Notes: generated by a model not told the origin, from the sequence alone. A stretch of DNA of 64,000 bases from Larix kaempferi (GCA_027924585.1 BSBM01000596.1:10828501-10892500), one strand, 5' to 3'. Shown: positions 10,186 through 22,340, counted from the stretch's first letter. A program made the numbers and translations.

Positions 10186-13100
10186 ATGGCTCCAAGCACT
10201 AAGCTTGAAGACAAGCTAGAAGGTATAGAGAATTTTCGAGCATGGAAATATAGAATTGGTCTCATTCTTGAAGAGAATGATCTTGCTCAATATATCAAGG
10301 ATGAAGTTGCAGAACCCACTGAAGATGAATCCAAAGAAAAGTATAGGAAGGATCTGATTAGGGCAAAGAGAATCATTGCTAATTTTATCAAGGACCACTT
10401 GATTCCCCAAGTGGCATCCGAGAAGACCCCAAAGGAAATGTATGATGCCCTAGGAAGAATGTATGAAGGGAGGAACATCAATAGGAAGATGAACCTAAGA
10501 ACTCAGTTGAAGAGTACCAAGATGAACAAAGGAGAATCCATTCAAGACTACTTCTCAAGGGTTTCCCAAATCAAGGAACAACTAGATGCCATTGGAGATA
10601 CCCTTGATGAAGATGAACTTGTAATGACTGCTCTAAATGGTCTCACTAGACCTTGGGAGTCATTTATACAAACTATGTGTGCCAGAAAAGAAAGTATGAA
10701 GTTTGATATAGTATGGGAGGATTATGTTCAAGAAGAAGCTAGGGTAGCCAATAGGGAATCCCTTCTCAAGGAGGATGACCAAGCCTTGGCTACTCACACC
10801 AAAAGAAGAAGAAAGGGTCTCTTCAAGAAAGTTGAACACAAAGGGTCTCAACCCTTCCATAGATTTAAAAGGAGAGGAGGAACAAACTCAAAAAGAGATC
10901 TCTCCACAGTCCAATGTTTCAATTGTCTTAAAATAGGACACATTGCCAGAAATTGTACTTCACAAAAGAAGAAGTTTGTTCACAAAATACATCATGCACA
11001 TATCACAGAAGATGATAGTGGAGAAGAAGAAGAAGAAGAAGAAGAGGAAAGGCCTCGAAAGAAAAGATTTAAAGTAAAGAAAGTAGATGCAGAAGAATAT
11101 GTTCTATTTTCTACACTATCTGGGTATATATCACCTGGAGAAGATACATGGCTCATCTATAGTGGTGCTTCAAAGCACATGACAGGTCAAAAGAAAAATC
11201 TCTCAAGACTTGAAGAAAAGACTTCTCCACAAAAGGTATCTCTAGGAGATGATTATCAATACCCCATCAAGGGAATTGGTGAAGCAAGCTACAAGCTTGA
11301 TTCTGGAACACCTTTAAAGATGAAAGAAATTTTATATGTACCGGGTTTGAAGAAGAACCTACTTTCTATCTCAGCTCTAGATAAGAAAGGCTTTAGAGTT
11401 GCATTCATAGATGGAAAAGTACTTATGTGGCCCAAAGAAAATCAATTGAGGATGCAATTGTTATTGGTGAAGAGGAAGGAGTTCTTTACAAACTCAAGGG
11501 TCATCCAGAAGTTGCCCTTGTCCATGAAACTACTAGCCCCAGTGAGTTATGGCATAGAAGGCTTGCTCACATTAACTACAAATCCCTACCCTATGTAAGC
11601 AAGGTAGTTATAGGACTACCAGATTTGAAGGTTGATCATAATGGTACATGTAAAGGATGTGAAAAAGGGAAGAATGTCAAGAACCCATTTCCAAAGAGTG
11701 AAACAAAGACTAAGAACATTATGGAGTTAATACATTCAGATGTATGTGGACCAATGCCCACCACATCCCTAAGTGGGTTTGAATACTATCTCACATTCAT
11801 TGATGACTATTCAAGGAAGACTTGGATATACTTTCTAAAAGGAAAGAATGAAGTCTTTGGAAAATTCAAAGAGTTCAAGGCTTTGATAGAAAATCACTCA
11901 GAAAAGAAAATCAAGATTCTCAGAACAGATAATGGGGGAGAATATACTTCAAAGGATTTTGAAGACTTTTGCAAGGAAGCTGGAATCAAGAGGGAACTAA
12001 CCACTCCCTACAATCCCCAACAAAACGAGGTTGTTGAAAGAAAGAATAGAACCATCATGGAATCTGTAAAGACTATGATAAATGACCAAGATCTACCCAT
12101 GTATCTATGGGCTGAAGCAGCTAGGACAATAGTCTATGTACAAAATAGACTATCCCATAGTGCTCTTCAATTCAAGACTCCAGAAGAAGTGTTCACAGGA
12201 AAGAATCCTGAGGTAAGTCATCTCAAAATATTTGGATGTCCAGTGTACATTCACATTCCAAAAGAAAAGAGAACCAAGTTGGATCCTTCTGGTAAGAAGG
12301 GAATATTTGTTGGATATTGTGAATCATCCAAAGCTTTCAGAATTTACATACCAAGTTTTCATCATATGGAAATAAGTAGAGATGTAACATTTGATGAAGA
12401 AGCAGCTCTCAAGAAATCAGGAGGTGCCAACTTGAAGAAGTCTATGAAGAAGATACACCTCCTAGAATCACATAGGTTGTGCCCATCCCTGAAAATGATA
12501 CACCAGAAGACCATCACATGTTAGAACCACAAGAACCCTCCATTACAAACTTATCTAGAAAAAGAAGGCCAACATGGGCTATAGACATTATTCAAGGAGC
12601 TGAAAAATATGGAGCTCCTGAAGGCTCCACTAGAGAAAGAAAGAAACCAAAACCAGTATCCAACTATGTGGCTTTGATGTGTGATCTTCTGGATCAACAA
12701 CCTACTAGCTATGAAGAGGCAGTTCAGAAGAAAGAGTGGGTAGAAGCAATGACAGAAGAATACCAATCAATAATGAAAAATGATGTTTGGGATATAGTTC
12801 CCAAACCAAAAGATAAAAGTGTGGTATCTTTCAAATGGATATTCAAGATAAAACATGCTATAGATGGTAGCATTGAAAAATATAAGGCAATATTTGTAGC
12901 TAGAGGATTCTCTCAGAAAGAGGGAATCGACTATGAAGAAACATTTGCACCAGTTTCTAGGTACACTTCCATTAGAACTATCATGGAACTTGCATCTATG
13001 ATGAAATGGAAATTACACCAGATGGATGTTAAGACATCCTTCCTGAATGGTGTGATTGAAGAAGTGTACATAGAACAACCACAAGGATTTGAGGTTAAAG

Positions 13101-14237
13101 ATGCAAGAACACATGTATGCAAGCTGAAAAAGGATTTGTATGGATTGAAGCAAGCTCCCAGAGCTTGTTACGGAAGGATTGACAGTTTCTTAACAAGCAT
13201 GGGATTTACCAAGAGTAAAGCTGATCCTAATCTTTATCTCAAAGTAATGAATGATGAACTTGTTATATTGTTGTTATATGTAGATGATCTATTTCTGAAT
13301 GGAAATGAGAAACAAATTATCGAGTGCAAGAAGAAGCTCTCTTCAGAATTTGAGATGAAAGATCTCGGATTGATGCACTACTTCTTAAGCCTAGAAGTAT
13401 GGCAAGAACCAAAATGAATCTTTCTAAATCAAGGTAAGTATGCTATGGGGATTTTGAAAAGATTCGATATGTTGGAGTGCAAAGCCATGGCCACTCCCAT
13501 GGACTCTAACTTAAAGTTATTAGTTGATGACTCATCAGAATTAGTAGATGTGACTCTATACAGACAGATTATTGGGTCATTAATATATTTGACAAATACC
13601 AGACCAGACATATGATTTGCTGTAAATACCTTGAGTCAATATCTAGTGGAACGTAGAAGAGTTCACTTAATAGCTGCAAAACATGTAATGAGGTATCTAA
13701 AGGGTACATTAGATTTTGGTCTATATTATCTTGAAAATCATGAATTCGAACTGCATGGTTACTCAGATTATGACTGGGCAGGAAGTGTCTCAGACAGGAA
13801 GAGTACATCAGGTGGATGTTATGGTCTTGGATCCCATGATCTCATGGTTCAGCAAGAAACAGTCTAGTGTGGCTCTCAGTACCGCCGAAGCAGAATATAT
13901 AGCTGCTTGCTCTGCCAGTTGTGAAGCAATATGGCTTCGAAAACTATTATCAGGATTGTTTGACTTAGAAATGGATCCCACTGTGATCATGTGTGACAAC
14001 CAAAGTTGTATTAAGATGACAGAAAATCCAGTGTTCCATGATAAGTCAAAACACATAGAGATCCGATATTTCTATATACGGGATATGGTGTAGAAAGGAG
14101 CTATTAAGCTCGAGTATGTGAGCACTGATGAACAAATTGCTGATATATTGACCAAACCTCTGTCTCGAGTAAAATTTGAGTATTTCCGAGACAAGCTTGG
14201 TGTAGTTCAAAAGGACCCTCCTCGAAAGGGGGAGTGA
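10186..14237 (+). pseudogene. C1 copia gag-pol polyprotein, broken
   Basis: This encoded the structural and replication proteins of the element. The start is ATG 10186 (MAPSTKLEDK). Domains in order: gag (residues 1 to about 230); CCHC knuckle CFNCLKIGHIARNC (244-257, nt 10915-10956); an acidic Glu run; protease, whose DSG site reads YSG (nt 11158-11166); integrase with a WHRRLAH / CKGC zinc motif and D, D, E in HSDVCGP, RTDNGGEY and VVERKNRT; RT with LLLYVDDLFL near 13270; RNase H with ALSTAEAEY near 13880, ending in the tga at 14235-14237. Damage: frameshifts near 11440, 12430 and 13850; stops at 12473 (tag), 13415 (tga), 13613 (tga) and 14091 (tag). With four stops, three shifts and no protease aspartate it cannot give a working polyprotein. 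Confidence 0.93.
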
Positions 14238-14855
14238 TATAGACACTGATGATGAGATTGCCCGCATCGACAGTAAGGTCGATGATGAGGATACCTGTAT
14301 TACTATACTTAGGATATTTATATTTCTTATATGTATACTTAGGATATTTATATTTCTTATATGTATGCTTAGGATATTTATATTACTTGTATATGCACTT
14401 TTATTGATAATTATATTGATGATGTATACATATACTAATGAGGATACTTGTATTGATGATATGTATACGTGTATTGGTGAGGACACTTGTATATGCACTG
14501 TTATATGTATACATGTATTGATGAGGACACTTGTATATGCACTTTTATTGATGAGGATAATTGTATTGATGATATGTATACATATACTGATGAGGATACT
14601 TGTGTTAATGATATGTACACATATATTGATGAGGATACTTGTATTGATGAGGATACAGGTGGGGATTGTATTGTCCCCGGACTTCGGTCCCTTGAATTGA
14701 TCCATAGATTGAAAATGAATTCCTTGGTGGATAGGTGGGGATTGTATCGTCCCTAGACTTCGGTCCCTTGAATTGATCTATAGACAGATGTCTTCGAAAA
14801 TGAAGTCCTTGGTGGACAAGTGGGGATTGTATCATCCTCAGACTTCGGTCCCTTG
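14238..14855 (+). repeat. C1 3' noncoding minisatellites, left part
   Basis: Three arrays follow the pol stop. Unit 1 (about 30 bp, acttaggatatttatatt) occurs three times at 14308-14395. Unit 2 (gaggatacttgtattgatga, about 40-60 bp) recurs at 14430-14660. Unit 3 (ggggattgta..gtcccc..gacttcggtcccttgaatt) starts at 14661, 14737 and 14822, spaced 76-85 bp, and is cut by the C2 insertion at 14855. Frames across the arrays are low-complexity by-products. Confidence 0.85.
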
Positions 14856-15512
14856 TGTTGATGTATATGTAACTTCGGAATGTATTTCACCCATGTATTT
14901 CATATATGTATTTTGTACTCCTATAGAGATGGTATTATTCCTCTCTACGAAAGTGTCGTCATTTATATTGTAAGTGTCATAACTTATACTTGATGGGTTA
15001 TTAGACCACCTTGTTGGGGTCGGCCCTGTATAATTCATGTGGGTCGAAGGGTTATTAGACCACCCTATTGGGAGTTGGCCACGTGGGTCAAAGGGTTATT
15101 ATACCACCAAGTGTGGGGTTGGCCCAGATTAAGTTAACCATGGGTTAAGCTAGACATGTAGGCCCCATTAGTTTATTAGGCAGGACATGACAAGTATAAA
15201 TAGAGATCGGGAGATCTCTATTTGATCATTCACTCTCACACTTCTCTCATTCAAAAAGTGGCGCACTTGTGAGGAGGAGGCTCTGCTGCTAGGAGAAGAC
15301 TATGTCTTGTATTCTGGTTGTATCATTGCTCTATCTATCTCTGAGGAAGTTATTGTGGTTTTTCACCTTTATGGTTTTCCCTAAGTAAACTCTGTGTCTT
15401 TTGTGTGCTTGCATTATTGTGTCCATGATTGATATGCTGTAGATTTGTTGTACATGTTTTTCTCTCAGTTAAGATCCTTTATCAGATTGAAGTAAATTTT
15501 GAAAATTTAACA
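14856..15512 (+). repeat. C2 5' LTR (657 bp)
   Basis: It begins tgttgatgtatatg and ends tttaaca. It is 65 bp longer than the 3' LTR because of about 21 extra bp near 14955-14975 and one additional gggttattag...gttggcc module (modules at 14995, 15049 and 15093, against two in the 3' LTR). Module copy number therefore varies between LTRs of the same element. Confidence 0.93.
15195..15223 (+). promoter_or_regulatory. C2 LTR TATA box with perfect 11-bp hairpin
   Basis: tataaata at 15195-15202. Overlapping it, aaatagagatc (15198-15208) pairs perfectly with gatctctattt (15213-15223) across a ggga loop. In the 3' LTR (21465-21490) one stem position is mismatched. The transcript would probably start near or in this hairpin. 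Confidence 0.6.
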
Positions 15513-15528
15513 TGGTATCAGAGCTAGC
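15513..15528 (+). other. C2 primer-binding site
   Basis: tggtatcagagctagc directly follows the LTR end and is identical to the 16-bp site of C1; initiator tRNA-Met type. Confidence 0.9.
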
Positions 15529-16659
15529 CTGAAAGAAGGCATGATATGGCATGTATGGCACTTGTTGCACTTACAATGCTAGGGCTTGATATGGCAAAAA
15601 CTAGTCATCGTAGCACGTTCGATATAAATCCATTTTGGAAAAGTTTTCGGATCTGAAACTTTTACAGGTCGAAGATCATATCCCCATGTATTGTTTTTCC
15701 AAAGGACAACTTCTAATTCATTGTACTTTGTGATTTATGATCTGTACAATATAGGGTTTCTGCCTCTTCCAGATCTAAGTCATAAACAGGTGGCCTTGGA
15801 AAAAAGGTCATAACATGGGCTAGGAAGCTCCAAATGAAATTTCGTAAAAAGTGACAGGTAGTACACAGAAGGTACTATCCCAAGAAACGTTTTCAGAGGC
15901 TGAAGTTGAACCAGTGACACGTGGCACGCCGTACAAGTTCTCTCTCCTATTTTATCCCATAAACAGGTCACATTGCAACACTTAGCATAACTCTCTCTCA
16001 AAGAATCCAATTGAGGTCAGACATATCAGGATGGAAAGATGACAGGTCAAGCTACTACAGAAAAAAAATTTAGACCCTGTGGATCGAAAAGTATGGAGTT
16101 ACACTAGAAACAATCAGGTACACATTTCTGTCAAAACAGAATTATTTTTGAGCAACTTCATTCATGGCTTCCGAAATCTAGGGTTTCGGAGAAAGTTGGA
16201 ATTTTTGTAATCGAAGACTACGGATGAATGATACTCATTAAAATATAAATTTAGAGAACAAGATCATAATTTTTGGTTGGGCAGAAGACCGCGCTTGATC
16301 AGACCCTAGTTCGAGACTTTGATCGGAAAAGTGGAAAATTAGGGCTTCTGCAAAAATGGGAATTTTTGAAATCTGTGACCATGGCTGGAAGCTCCTCAGA
16401 AAAATAGAAGCTTAGAGCTTTGGATCAAACCTTTTGATTGGGAAGAAGAGTGGGCTTCATCAAATCCCAGTTTGGGGTCACTTCTAGTGAATCCGGAAGT
16501 TTCAAAGGCAAAATTGAGGAGTGAAACTTTACAGTTTTCAAATTCTGAATATACCAACTTGATCAGCTCATCAAGGCGCATATTTCTATCCTTTTGGAAG
16601 TTTGAATTTTTGGGGTTTCTCTGAAAAACCGTAATCTATCTCTAGGTCTAGTTCTTGCA
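15529..16659 (+). other. C2 leader, non-coding
   Basis: This is a long untranslated leader of about 1.1 kb, against about 350 bp in C1. It holds repeated phrases on the theme aaattagggcttctgcaaaa / catggctggaagctcctcag (for example 16160-16210 and 16330-16410) that resemble the C1 leader, which suggests the leader grew by internal duplication. No protein is recognised. Confidence 0.6.
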
Positions 16660-16790
16660 AATCAAGTGGATTGGGTTAATCCTAGAAGAAGATGGATTGG
16701 TCACCTGCATAAGTGAAAAAGTTCCTGTCTCAGAGGGAGATGAGGCTAAGGCCTTCCATAAGAAGATTACAAGCAATCTTGACAGGTATG
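16660..16790 (+). pseudogene. C2 gag N-terminal remnant
   Basis: From 16670 the frame reads IGLILEEDGLVTCISEKVP and continues to a KAFHKKITSNLD stretch near 16785. This is clearly similar to C1 gag residues beginning IGLILEENDLAQYIKDEV. The similarity stops there. Downstream gag, knuckle, protease and integrase are not readable, so this is a short remnant of a deleted gene. Confidence 0.75.
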
Positions 16791-17689
16791 GCTTACAGGT
16801 ATGTCTCGAATTTTTTTCATGGTTAAATTTATGATATGTTTGTCTTCATATCATTACAGTACAATCTTGATTAATTACTAGACTTGTCGTATCACCTTAA
16901 CAAAAGATATTCATTGATTAAGGTTTTGACACTTATGATTGTACAAATGCATTGTGATGTTGTATGAGGTTTATGTTGTTCGCTAACATAAAAGGTACAC
17001 CAAGAACGACAAATCATGTTCTACTTCAAGAACATATGATCATCGTGACATGAAGACAAAGATTCATCCATTGTCATGGATCACATAGAAGATCTACTTA
17101 CGAGGTATGTATAACTTGGTTCTACAATGGTTAACTTATGATACATGCAGGTTACTAGCACAAGTCACTGAAGAGAACCAGAAGACATTATGCAGGTATG
17201 TTAGACATAACTAGCTAGCATGCTAATCCAGGTATGTTTTTCCTACATCAAACTAGAATCCTACCTTGTGTTAGGATCTTATACTGTTGTGTTGTTGATA
17301 ATGATTATTCATGAAGTCATAGGTTTGAATAGTTATGGTTGTATGCATATTATGTTTCTTACCATAATTGATGATATGACTAACCAAAAGAATCATGAAG
17401 GTACAGGTTTGAGTAATCACGGGTTTTATGCATATTATATCTCTTATCTTGATTGATGATTTAACTAACCAGAAGAGTCCTATGATCAAATAAGAATATG
17501 CATGAGTAAAAGAAGACTTCCCTGAAACCTTGAATACTAATGCTTATTATTTCTATTTGAAATGATCATGACTATACATGCTTAAGATTATTGTGTTTTG
17601 ATAGTATTGAGAATATACTAATAAATGTATGAGATTACAAGGATAACATAATCATGATACTAATAAGTATGCATAGGTACCTAGGATGA
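16791..17689 (+). other. C2 interior without recognisable coding sequence
   Basis: AT-rich, with several ggtatg(t) strings (16786, 16798, 17103, 17195, 17230) and one atacatgcag just before 17151. They look like splice signals, but no exon series with protein similarity could be assembled. It replaces the protease-integrase part expected of a full copia element. Confidence 0.45.
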
Positions 17690-17890
17690 ATATAGGTTCA
17701 AGGACAGGTAATCCGGGAAGAAAAGATCAAGAGGGAGATCACTTCAGTAGTTTCTGCAAGGATTCAGATATCCAGAGGGAGTTGAACATCCTTCTACATT
17801 CCACAACAGAAAGGTGTAGAAGAAGCTACTTCAGCAGCTCCTGCAAGGAATCAAAGACTTAGAGGGAGTCCACCCAACAAACAAACAAAG
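17690..17890 (+). pseudogene. C2 relic of the integrase-RT linker, internally duplicated
   Basis: Two similar blocks occur about 100 bp apart, reading ITSVVSARIQISRGS (near 17737-17781) and ATSAAPARNQRLRGSP (near 17825-17872). The composition fits the Ser/Pro/Arg-rich linker between copia integrase and RT, and the position before the RT remnant agrees. No full domain is present. Confidence 0.45.
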
Positions 17891-18319
17891 ATAAGTATTT
17901 TAATTACCATTTGTTACATATTTGTTTGATTAAATAAAATTGTTCAATGATGTATAGGCTTATGTTCCTAGAATTAGGATATGTATTGTGCATATTAGAA
18001 TGATTGTATTAATGAACAGTATACTACTAATATTCATTTGATGGGTAAGTGGCCTATGGCACTGTACAACATTCCATTGCTACTTATCTAGAATGAAACC
18101 TCTTTGCTGACATGTTGGGAGTTGTGAACACTCTTAACAATGTTCTGGTAGAGATTGGAATGCATCTAGAAAGTTATGGGATATGGATAAATGTTGTATT
18201 GAAGCATTGGCTAAAATAATTGCATGACTGTATGACATATTTATTTATGTGTAAGAATTTGTTCTGAAAACTATGAGATGTTTTCTAATCATGCAATTTA
18301 ACTTGTTGTGTAGGAAAGA
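17891..18319 (+). other. C2 interior, AT-rich, nothing recognised
   Basis: No frame of interest, motif or repeat was found between the linker relic and the RT remnant. Confidence 0.5.
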
Positions 18320-19560
18320 TCGTATACCACCACCTACAAAAGAAGGAATACAACATTTGTTCAAGCAACAAAGTTATCTATTGAAAATATTGAAGATATT
18401 GAAGTTCCCAGGATCTGGGAAGAATGCCATGATCGAGGAGTACCAATCAATCATGAAGATGTTTGGGATGCAGTCCCAAGACCTAAAGGGTAGTTTGTAG
18501 TGACTTCCAAGAGGATCTACAAGATCAAGCATGCTGCAGGTGGTAGCATAGAGACTTTTGCTCCTGTAGCCAGATACACTTCCAATAGATCAGTACTTGC
18601 TCTGGCTGCAGTGATGAAGTGGAAGATACACCGGATGGATTTCAATACAGCCTTATTGAATGGTGTAGTTGATTAAGAAGTGTATGTAGAGAAGCCACTT
18701 GGTTCTGAGACACATGACAGGGAGTCATATATGTGCAGAACTTGGTATGGTAGGGTAGACATTTTTCTATCCAGTTTGGGCTTTACCAAGAATAAAGCGG
18801 ATTCCAACCTTTACTACAAGGTTTAGGAAGGCAATCCAGTGATACTACTCTGTGGATGACCTGTTTGTAACAAGTGAGGATAGATTGATTGTCGACATGC
18901 AGCGGAAGCTTGCTGCCGAGTTCGAGTTGAAGAACTTGGGGATGGTGCACTATTTGTTTTTGGCATGGAGGTGTGGCAGAGTGTAGATGGAATCTTCCTT
19001 GGACAAGGGAAGTATGCAGTAGAGATCCTGAAGAGGTTCGGGATGATGGACTGCAAGGCTATGGCCACACCTATGGCATCGAACCTGAAGCTTCTGTGTG
19101 ATGCTTCATCTGAGCTGGTTGATATCACTATGTATCGTCAGATGATTGGGTCCTTGATGTACTTGACGAACACGAGACCAGATATTTGCTTTGCGGTGAA
19201 CACATTGAGCCAGTTCCTAATGGATCCAAGGAGTGTTCACCTGGTTGTTGTAAAGCATATTCTGAGGTGCCTGAAGGGTACAGTTGATTATGGGCTCAAG
19301 TATGATGTGAATCAAAAGTTTAACCTGCAGGGTTATGTTGATTCAGAATGGGCAGGTAGTGCTACAGATAGGGATCAGGTTTGATCTCTTGGTTTAGCAG
19401 GAAGTAGTCCTGCATAGCACTGAGTACAACCGAAGCAGAGTATGTTGCGACGGATGAGCAGGTTGCAGATGTATTAACCAAACCATTGGCTAGAGTGCAG
19501 TTTGAGTACTTCAAAGAGAGGCTTGGTGGACTTCAGATTGGGGTTCCTTCCAAAAGGAAG
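18320..19560 (+). pseudogene. C2 copia RT-RNase H remnant
   Basis: The RT begins with NAMIEEYQSIMK near 18423, followed by segments matching C1 RT: an RYTSNRSVLALAAVMKWK-like part near 18575, WYGRVD..LSSLGFTKNKAD near 18745-18800, and the region around the YVDD site (near 18845-18860), where the frame is broken. An open frame at 18965-19384 carries the C-terminal RT / RNase H part (EVWQSVDGIFLGQGKYAVEI, SLMYLTNTRPDICFAVNTLS, GYVDSEWAGSATDR). The RNase H middle is deleted: from STTEAEYVAT near 19425 the text jumps to DEQVADVLTKPLARVQ near 19456-19503. Stops (for example near 18498 and 18674) and shifts make it non-functional. Confidence 0.88.
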
Positions 19561-19601
19561 TGATGAGTCCAGAAGATGCAGATGCACATGAGCTTTTCTG
19601 A

Positions 19602-19800
19602 CATGGTTGATGTGTTCTCCCACGGTCATGATGTAATTGCTGAGCCATTCTCACATGGTGGTAGATGTGTTCTCCCATGGTGTAGATCTAAGGGCTGAAG
19701 CCATTTTTCACATGGTGGTAGATGTGTTCTCCCATGGTGAAAAATTAAGGGCTGGAGCCTTCCCTAAATGGTGGTAGATGTGTTCTACCATGTCGATGGT
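19602..19800 (+). repeat. C2 minisatellite a, about 57-bp unit, 4 copies
   Basis: catggtggtagatgtgttct ccatggt-type units start at about 19602, 19654, 19711 and 19768, directly after the pol end, in the same position as the C1 arrays but with an unrelated sequence. Confidence 0.82.
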
Positions 19801-19929
19801 GTAGGTGCTGGATGATGTGCATCTGGGTTGTGCTTCGTGGACGATGAGATGATCTGAAGAGGACGATGCTATGATGATCAGGAGGATCATGGATGATGAG
19901 CATCAGGATGATGCTCCAGTTACTACTTT

Positions 19930-20360
19930 GTATATGTATATGCATCATGTTGGATGCTTGTTATGATCAGTTGGATCATTGCATCATATTGGATGCTTGT
20001 TATGATCAGTTGGATCATTTATGTATATATGCATCATGTTGGATGCTTGGACCATGTATCTGTATATGTATCAGGTGGATACTGAGATCATGTATGTTGA
20101 TATGTATCAAGTGGATACATTGTGTGGATCATGTATTTGTGTATGTATCAGGTGGATACATTGTATGATCAGGTAGATCATGTATGATGATATGTATCAA
20201 GTAGATACTTGGTATGCATAAGGTGGATGCAATGTATGATCAGGATGATCATAGATGACGAGCTTCAGGATGATGCTCCAGATGACGTGCAATAGGATGT
20301 TGCAGTGATGATGATCAGGATGATCATGTGTACATCAGGATGATGTATGATGAGTATTAG
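19930..20360 (+). repeat. C2 minisatellite b, irregular gatcatgtat/gtatcaggtgga repeats
   Basis: Short units such as tatgtatcaggtggatac, ttggatgcttgttatgatca and tcaggatgatcat alternate with irregular spacing. Open frames here (for example 19893-20168) only reflect the repeat. Confidence 0.7.
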
Positions 20361-20399
20361 GATGATACTTTGTGACCGTGGATTAGGTTGTGCAGATGA

Positions 20400-20850
20400 G
20401 CATGTCTGGGAGATCTTATAGGTCAGAGTTGTGTACCCATACCAGCCTAGGATACTCTTTCAAGACATTGCTCTGGGAGGACATGTAATTTGTGCCCTGG
20501 GAGATTTCAGGTCGAAGTTGTGTACCCGTAACATCCTGAGATGCTCTTGCGAGGTTTTGTCCTATCGCATGTAATTTGTGCCCTGGGAGATTTCAGGTTG
20601 GAGTTGTGTACCCATAACATCCTGAGATGATTTTTCGAGGTTTTTCCATGACCACATGTAATTTGTGCCTTGGGGAGATTTCGGGTCGGAGTTGTGTACC
20701 CGTAACATCCTGAGATGCTCTTGCTAGGTTTTGTGGTGACCACATGTAATTTGTGCCCTGGGGAGATTTCAGGTTGGATTTGTGTACCCGTAACATCCTA
20801 AGATGCTCTTTCTAGGTTTTGTGGTGGGGTCACATGTAATAAGTCCTGGA
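20400..20850 (+). repeat. C2 minisatellite c, about 87-bp unit, 4-5 copies
   Basis: tttgtgccctgggagatttc recurs with starts near 20492, 20578, 20665 and 20753, each followed by gttgtgtacccgtaacatcc and tgagatgctcttgc. It spans most of the space before the PPT; 20850-21170 is diverged repeat-like text rich in gatgatga. Confidence 0.85.
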
Positions 20851-21176
20851 GATCTGGACAGGATGAAAAAGGCCTCAGATGCTCTTTAGGGTTCTTGCTA
20901 GGCAAGAGACTCTTTAAAGGTTTTGTGACGCACGTAATATGTCTTCAGGATTCCACAGTATGGTCAGTGATGATGAAGACCTCCAAGTGGTGGGCCTACA
21001 TCCAGTATGAAAAAGGACTGGTTCTGTAGAACTTCCTATGACGAGTAGATTCAGAGATTGATTGAGATAAGCAGCAGCAGTGATGATGACGATGATTCGA
21101 GGATGATGATTCGCTGATGATGATCCAGAGAAGAAGACTTGTGCTAGCAGATCTATGTCGTGAAATACCTTCCTAG

Positions 21177-21187
21177 TTAAGAGGGAG
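21177..21187 (+). other. C2 polypurine tract
   Basis: ttaagagggag lies directly before the TG of the C2 3' LTR. Confidence 0.85.
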
Positions 21188-21779
21188 TGTTGATGTATAT
21201 GTAACTTCAGAATGTATTTCACCCATGTATTTCATATATGTATTTTGTACTCCTATAGAGATGGTATTATTCCTCTATACGGAAGTGTCATAACTTATAA
21301 TTGATGGGTTATTAGACCACCTTGTTGGGGTCGGCCCTGTATAAGTCATGTGGGTCAAAGGGTTATTAGACCACCAAGTGTGGGGTCGGCCTGGATTAAG
21401 TTAACCATGGGTTAAGCTAGACATGTAGGCCCCATTATTTTATTGGGCAGGACAGAACAAGTATAAATAGAGATCGGGAGATATCTATTTGATCATTCAC
21501 TCTCACACTTCTCTGATTCGAAAAGTGGTACACTTGTGAGGAGGAGGCTCTACTGCTAGGAGAAGACTATCTCTTGTATTCTAGTTGTATCATTTCTCTA
21601 TCTATCTCTGAGGAAGTTATTGGGGTTTTTCACCTTTATGGTTTTCCCCAAGTAAACTCTGTGTCTCTTGTGTGCTTGCATTATTGTGTCCATGATTGAT
21701 ATGATGTAGATTTGTTGTACATGTTGTTCTCTCAGTTAAGATCCTTTATCAAATTGAAATAAATTCTAAAAATTTAACA
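21188..21779 (+). repeat. C2 3' LTR (592 bp)
   Basis: It begins tgttgatgtatatg and ends tttaaca, followed by target duplicate ccttg. TATA is at 21462-21469. It carries two U3 modules rather than three. Confidence 0.93.
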
Positions 21780-21784
21780 CCTTG

Positions 21785-22340
21785 AATTGATCCGTAGACA
21801 GATATATTCGAAAATGAAGTCCTTGGTGGACAGGTGGGGATTGTATCGTCCCCGGACTTCGGTCCCTTGAATTAAGCCATAGATAAGATGTCTTTGAGAA
21901 TGAGGATTGTATCATCCCCGGACTTCGGTCCCTTGAATTGAGTCGTAGGCAAGATGTCTTTGAGAATGGGGATTGTATCGTCCTCGGACTTCGGTCCCTT
22001 GAATTGAGCCATAGACAAGATGTCTTCAAGAATGGGGATTGCATCATCCCCGGATGACGGTCCCTTGAATTGAGCCGTAGACAAGATGTCTTCGAGAATG
22101 GGGATTACATCATCCCTAGACGTAGGTCCCTTGAATTTATACGTAGACAGATGTCTCCGAGAATTGAATTATAGGACTGCATTGTCCCTGGACCTCGGTT
22201 CAAAAGGTACGTGATAGGATTGCATCGTCCCTGGACCTCGGTGCAAAAGGTATGTGATTGGGATTGCATCGTCCCTAGACATGAGACTTGTCTTAAAGTG
22301 ACAAGGATTGATCATCCTGGAACTTGATCTGGATTGTATC
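21785..22340 (+). repeat. C1 3' noncoding minisatellite, right part (66-bp unit)
   Basis: This continues the unit-3 array after C2. ggggatt or its variants start at 21836, 21902, 21968, 22034 and 22100, a constant 66-bp step, then decay to 22340. The first unit right of C2 keeps the longer 85-bp form seen to the left of C2; later units lack about 19 bp (ccttggtggacaggt region). Confidence 0.88.

Larger units (their letters stand above)
14856..21779 (+). mobile_element. C2: Ty1/copia element nested in C1
   Basis: LTRs at 14856-15512 and 21188-21779 are flanked by the perfect duplication ccttg (14851-14855 and 21780-21784). The target is a unit of the C1 3' minisatellite. PBS and PPT are present. 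C2 and C1 are related: they share LTR modules, the promoter hairpin layout, gag similarity and the minisatellite-rich 3' region. The coding part is mostly deleted, so this copy is non-autonomous. LTR divergence looks lower than for C1, as the nesting requires. Confidence 0.95.

Noticed and set aside
14046-14756. Long open frames on both strands after C1 pol (up to 219 codons)
   Set aside because: They lie wholly in short-period tandem repeats, have extreme low complexity (Ile/Asn/His/Ser or Asp/Thr/Cys/Ile), and overlap each other. They are repeat by-products, not an env-like gene.
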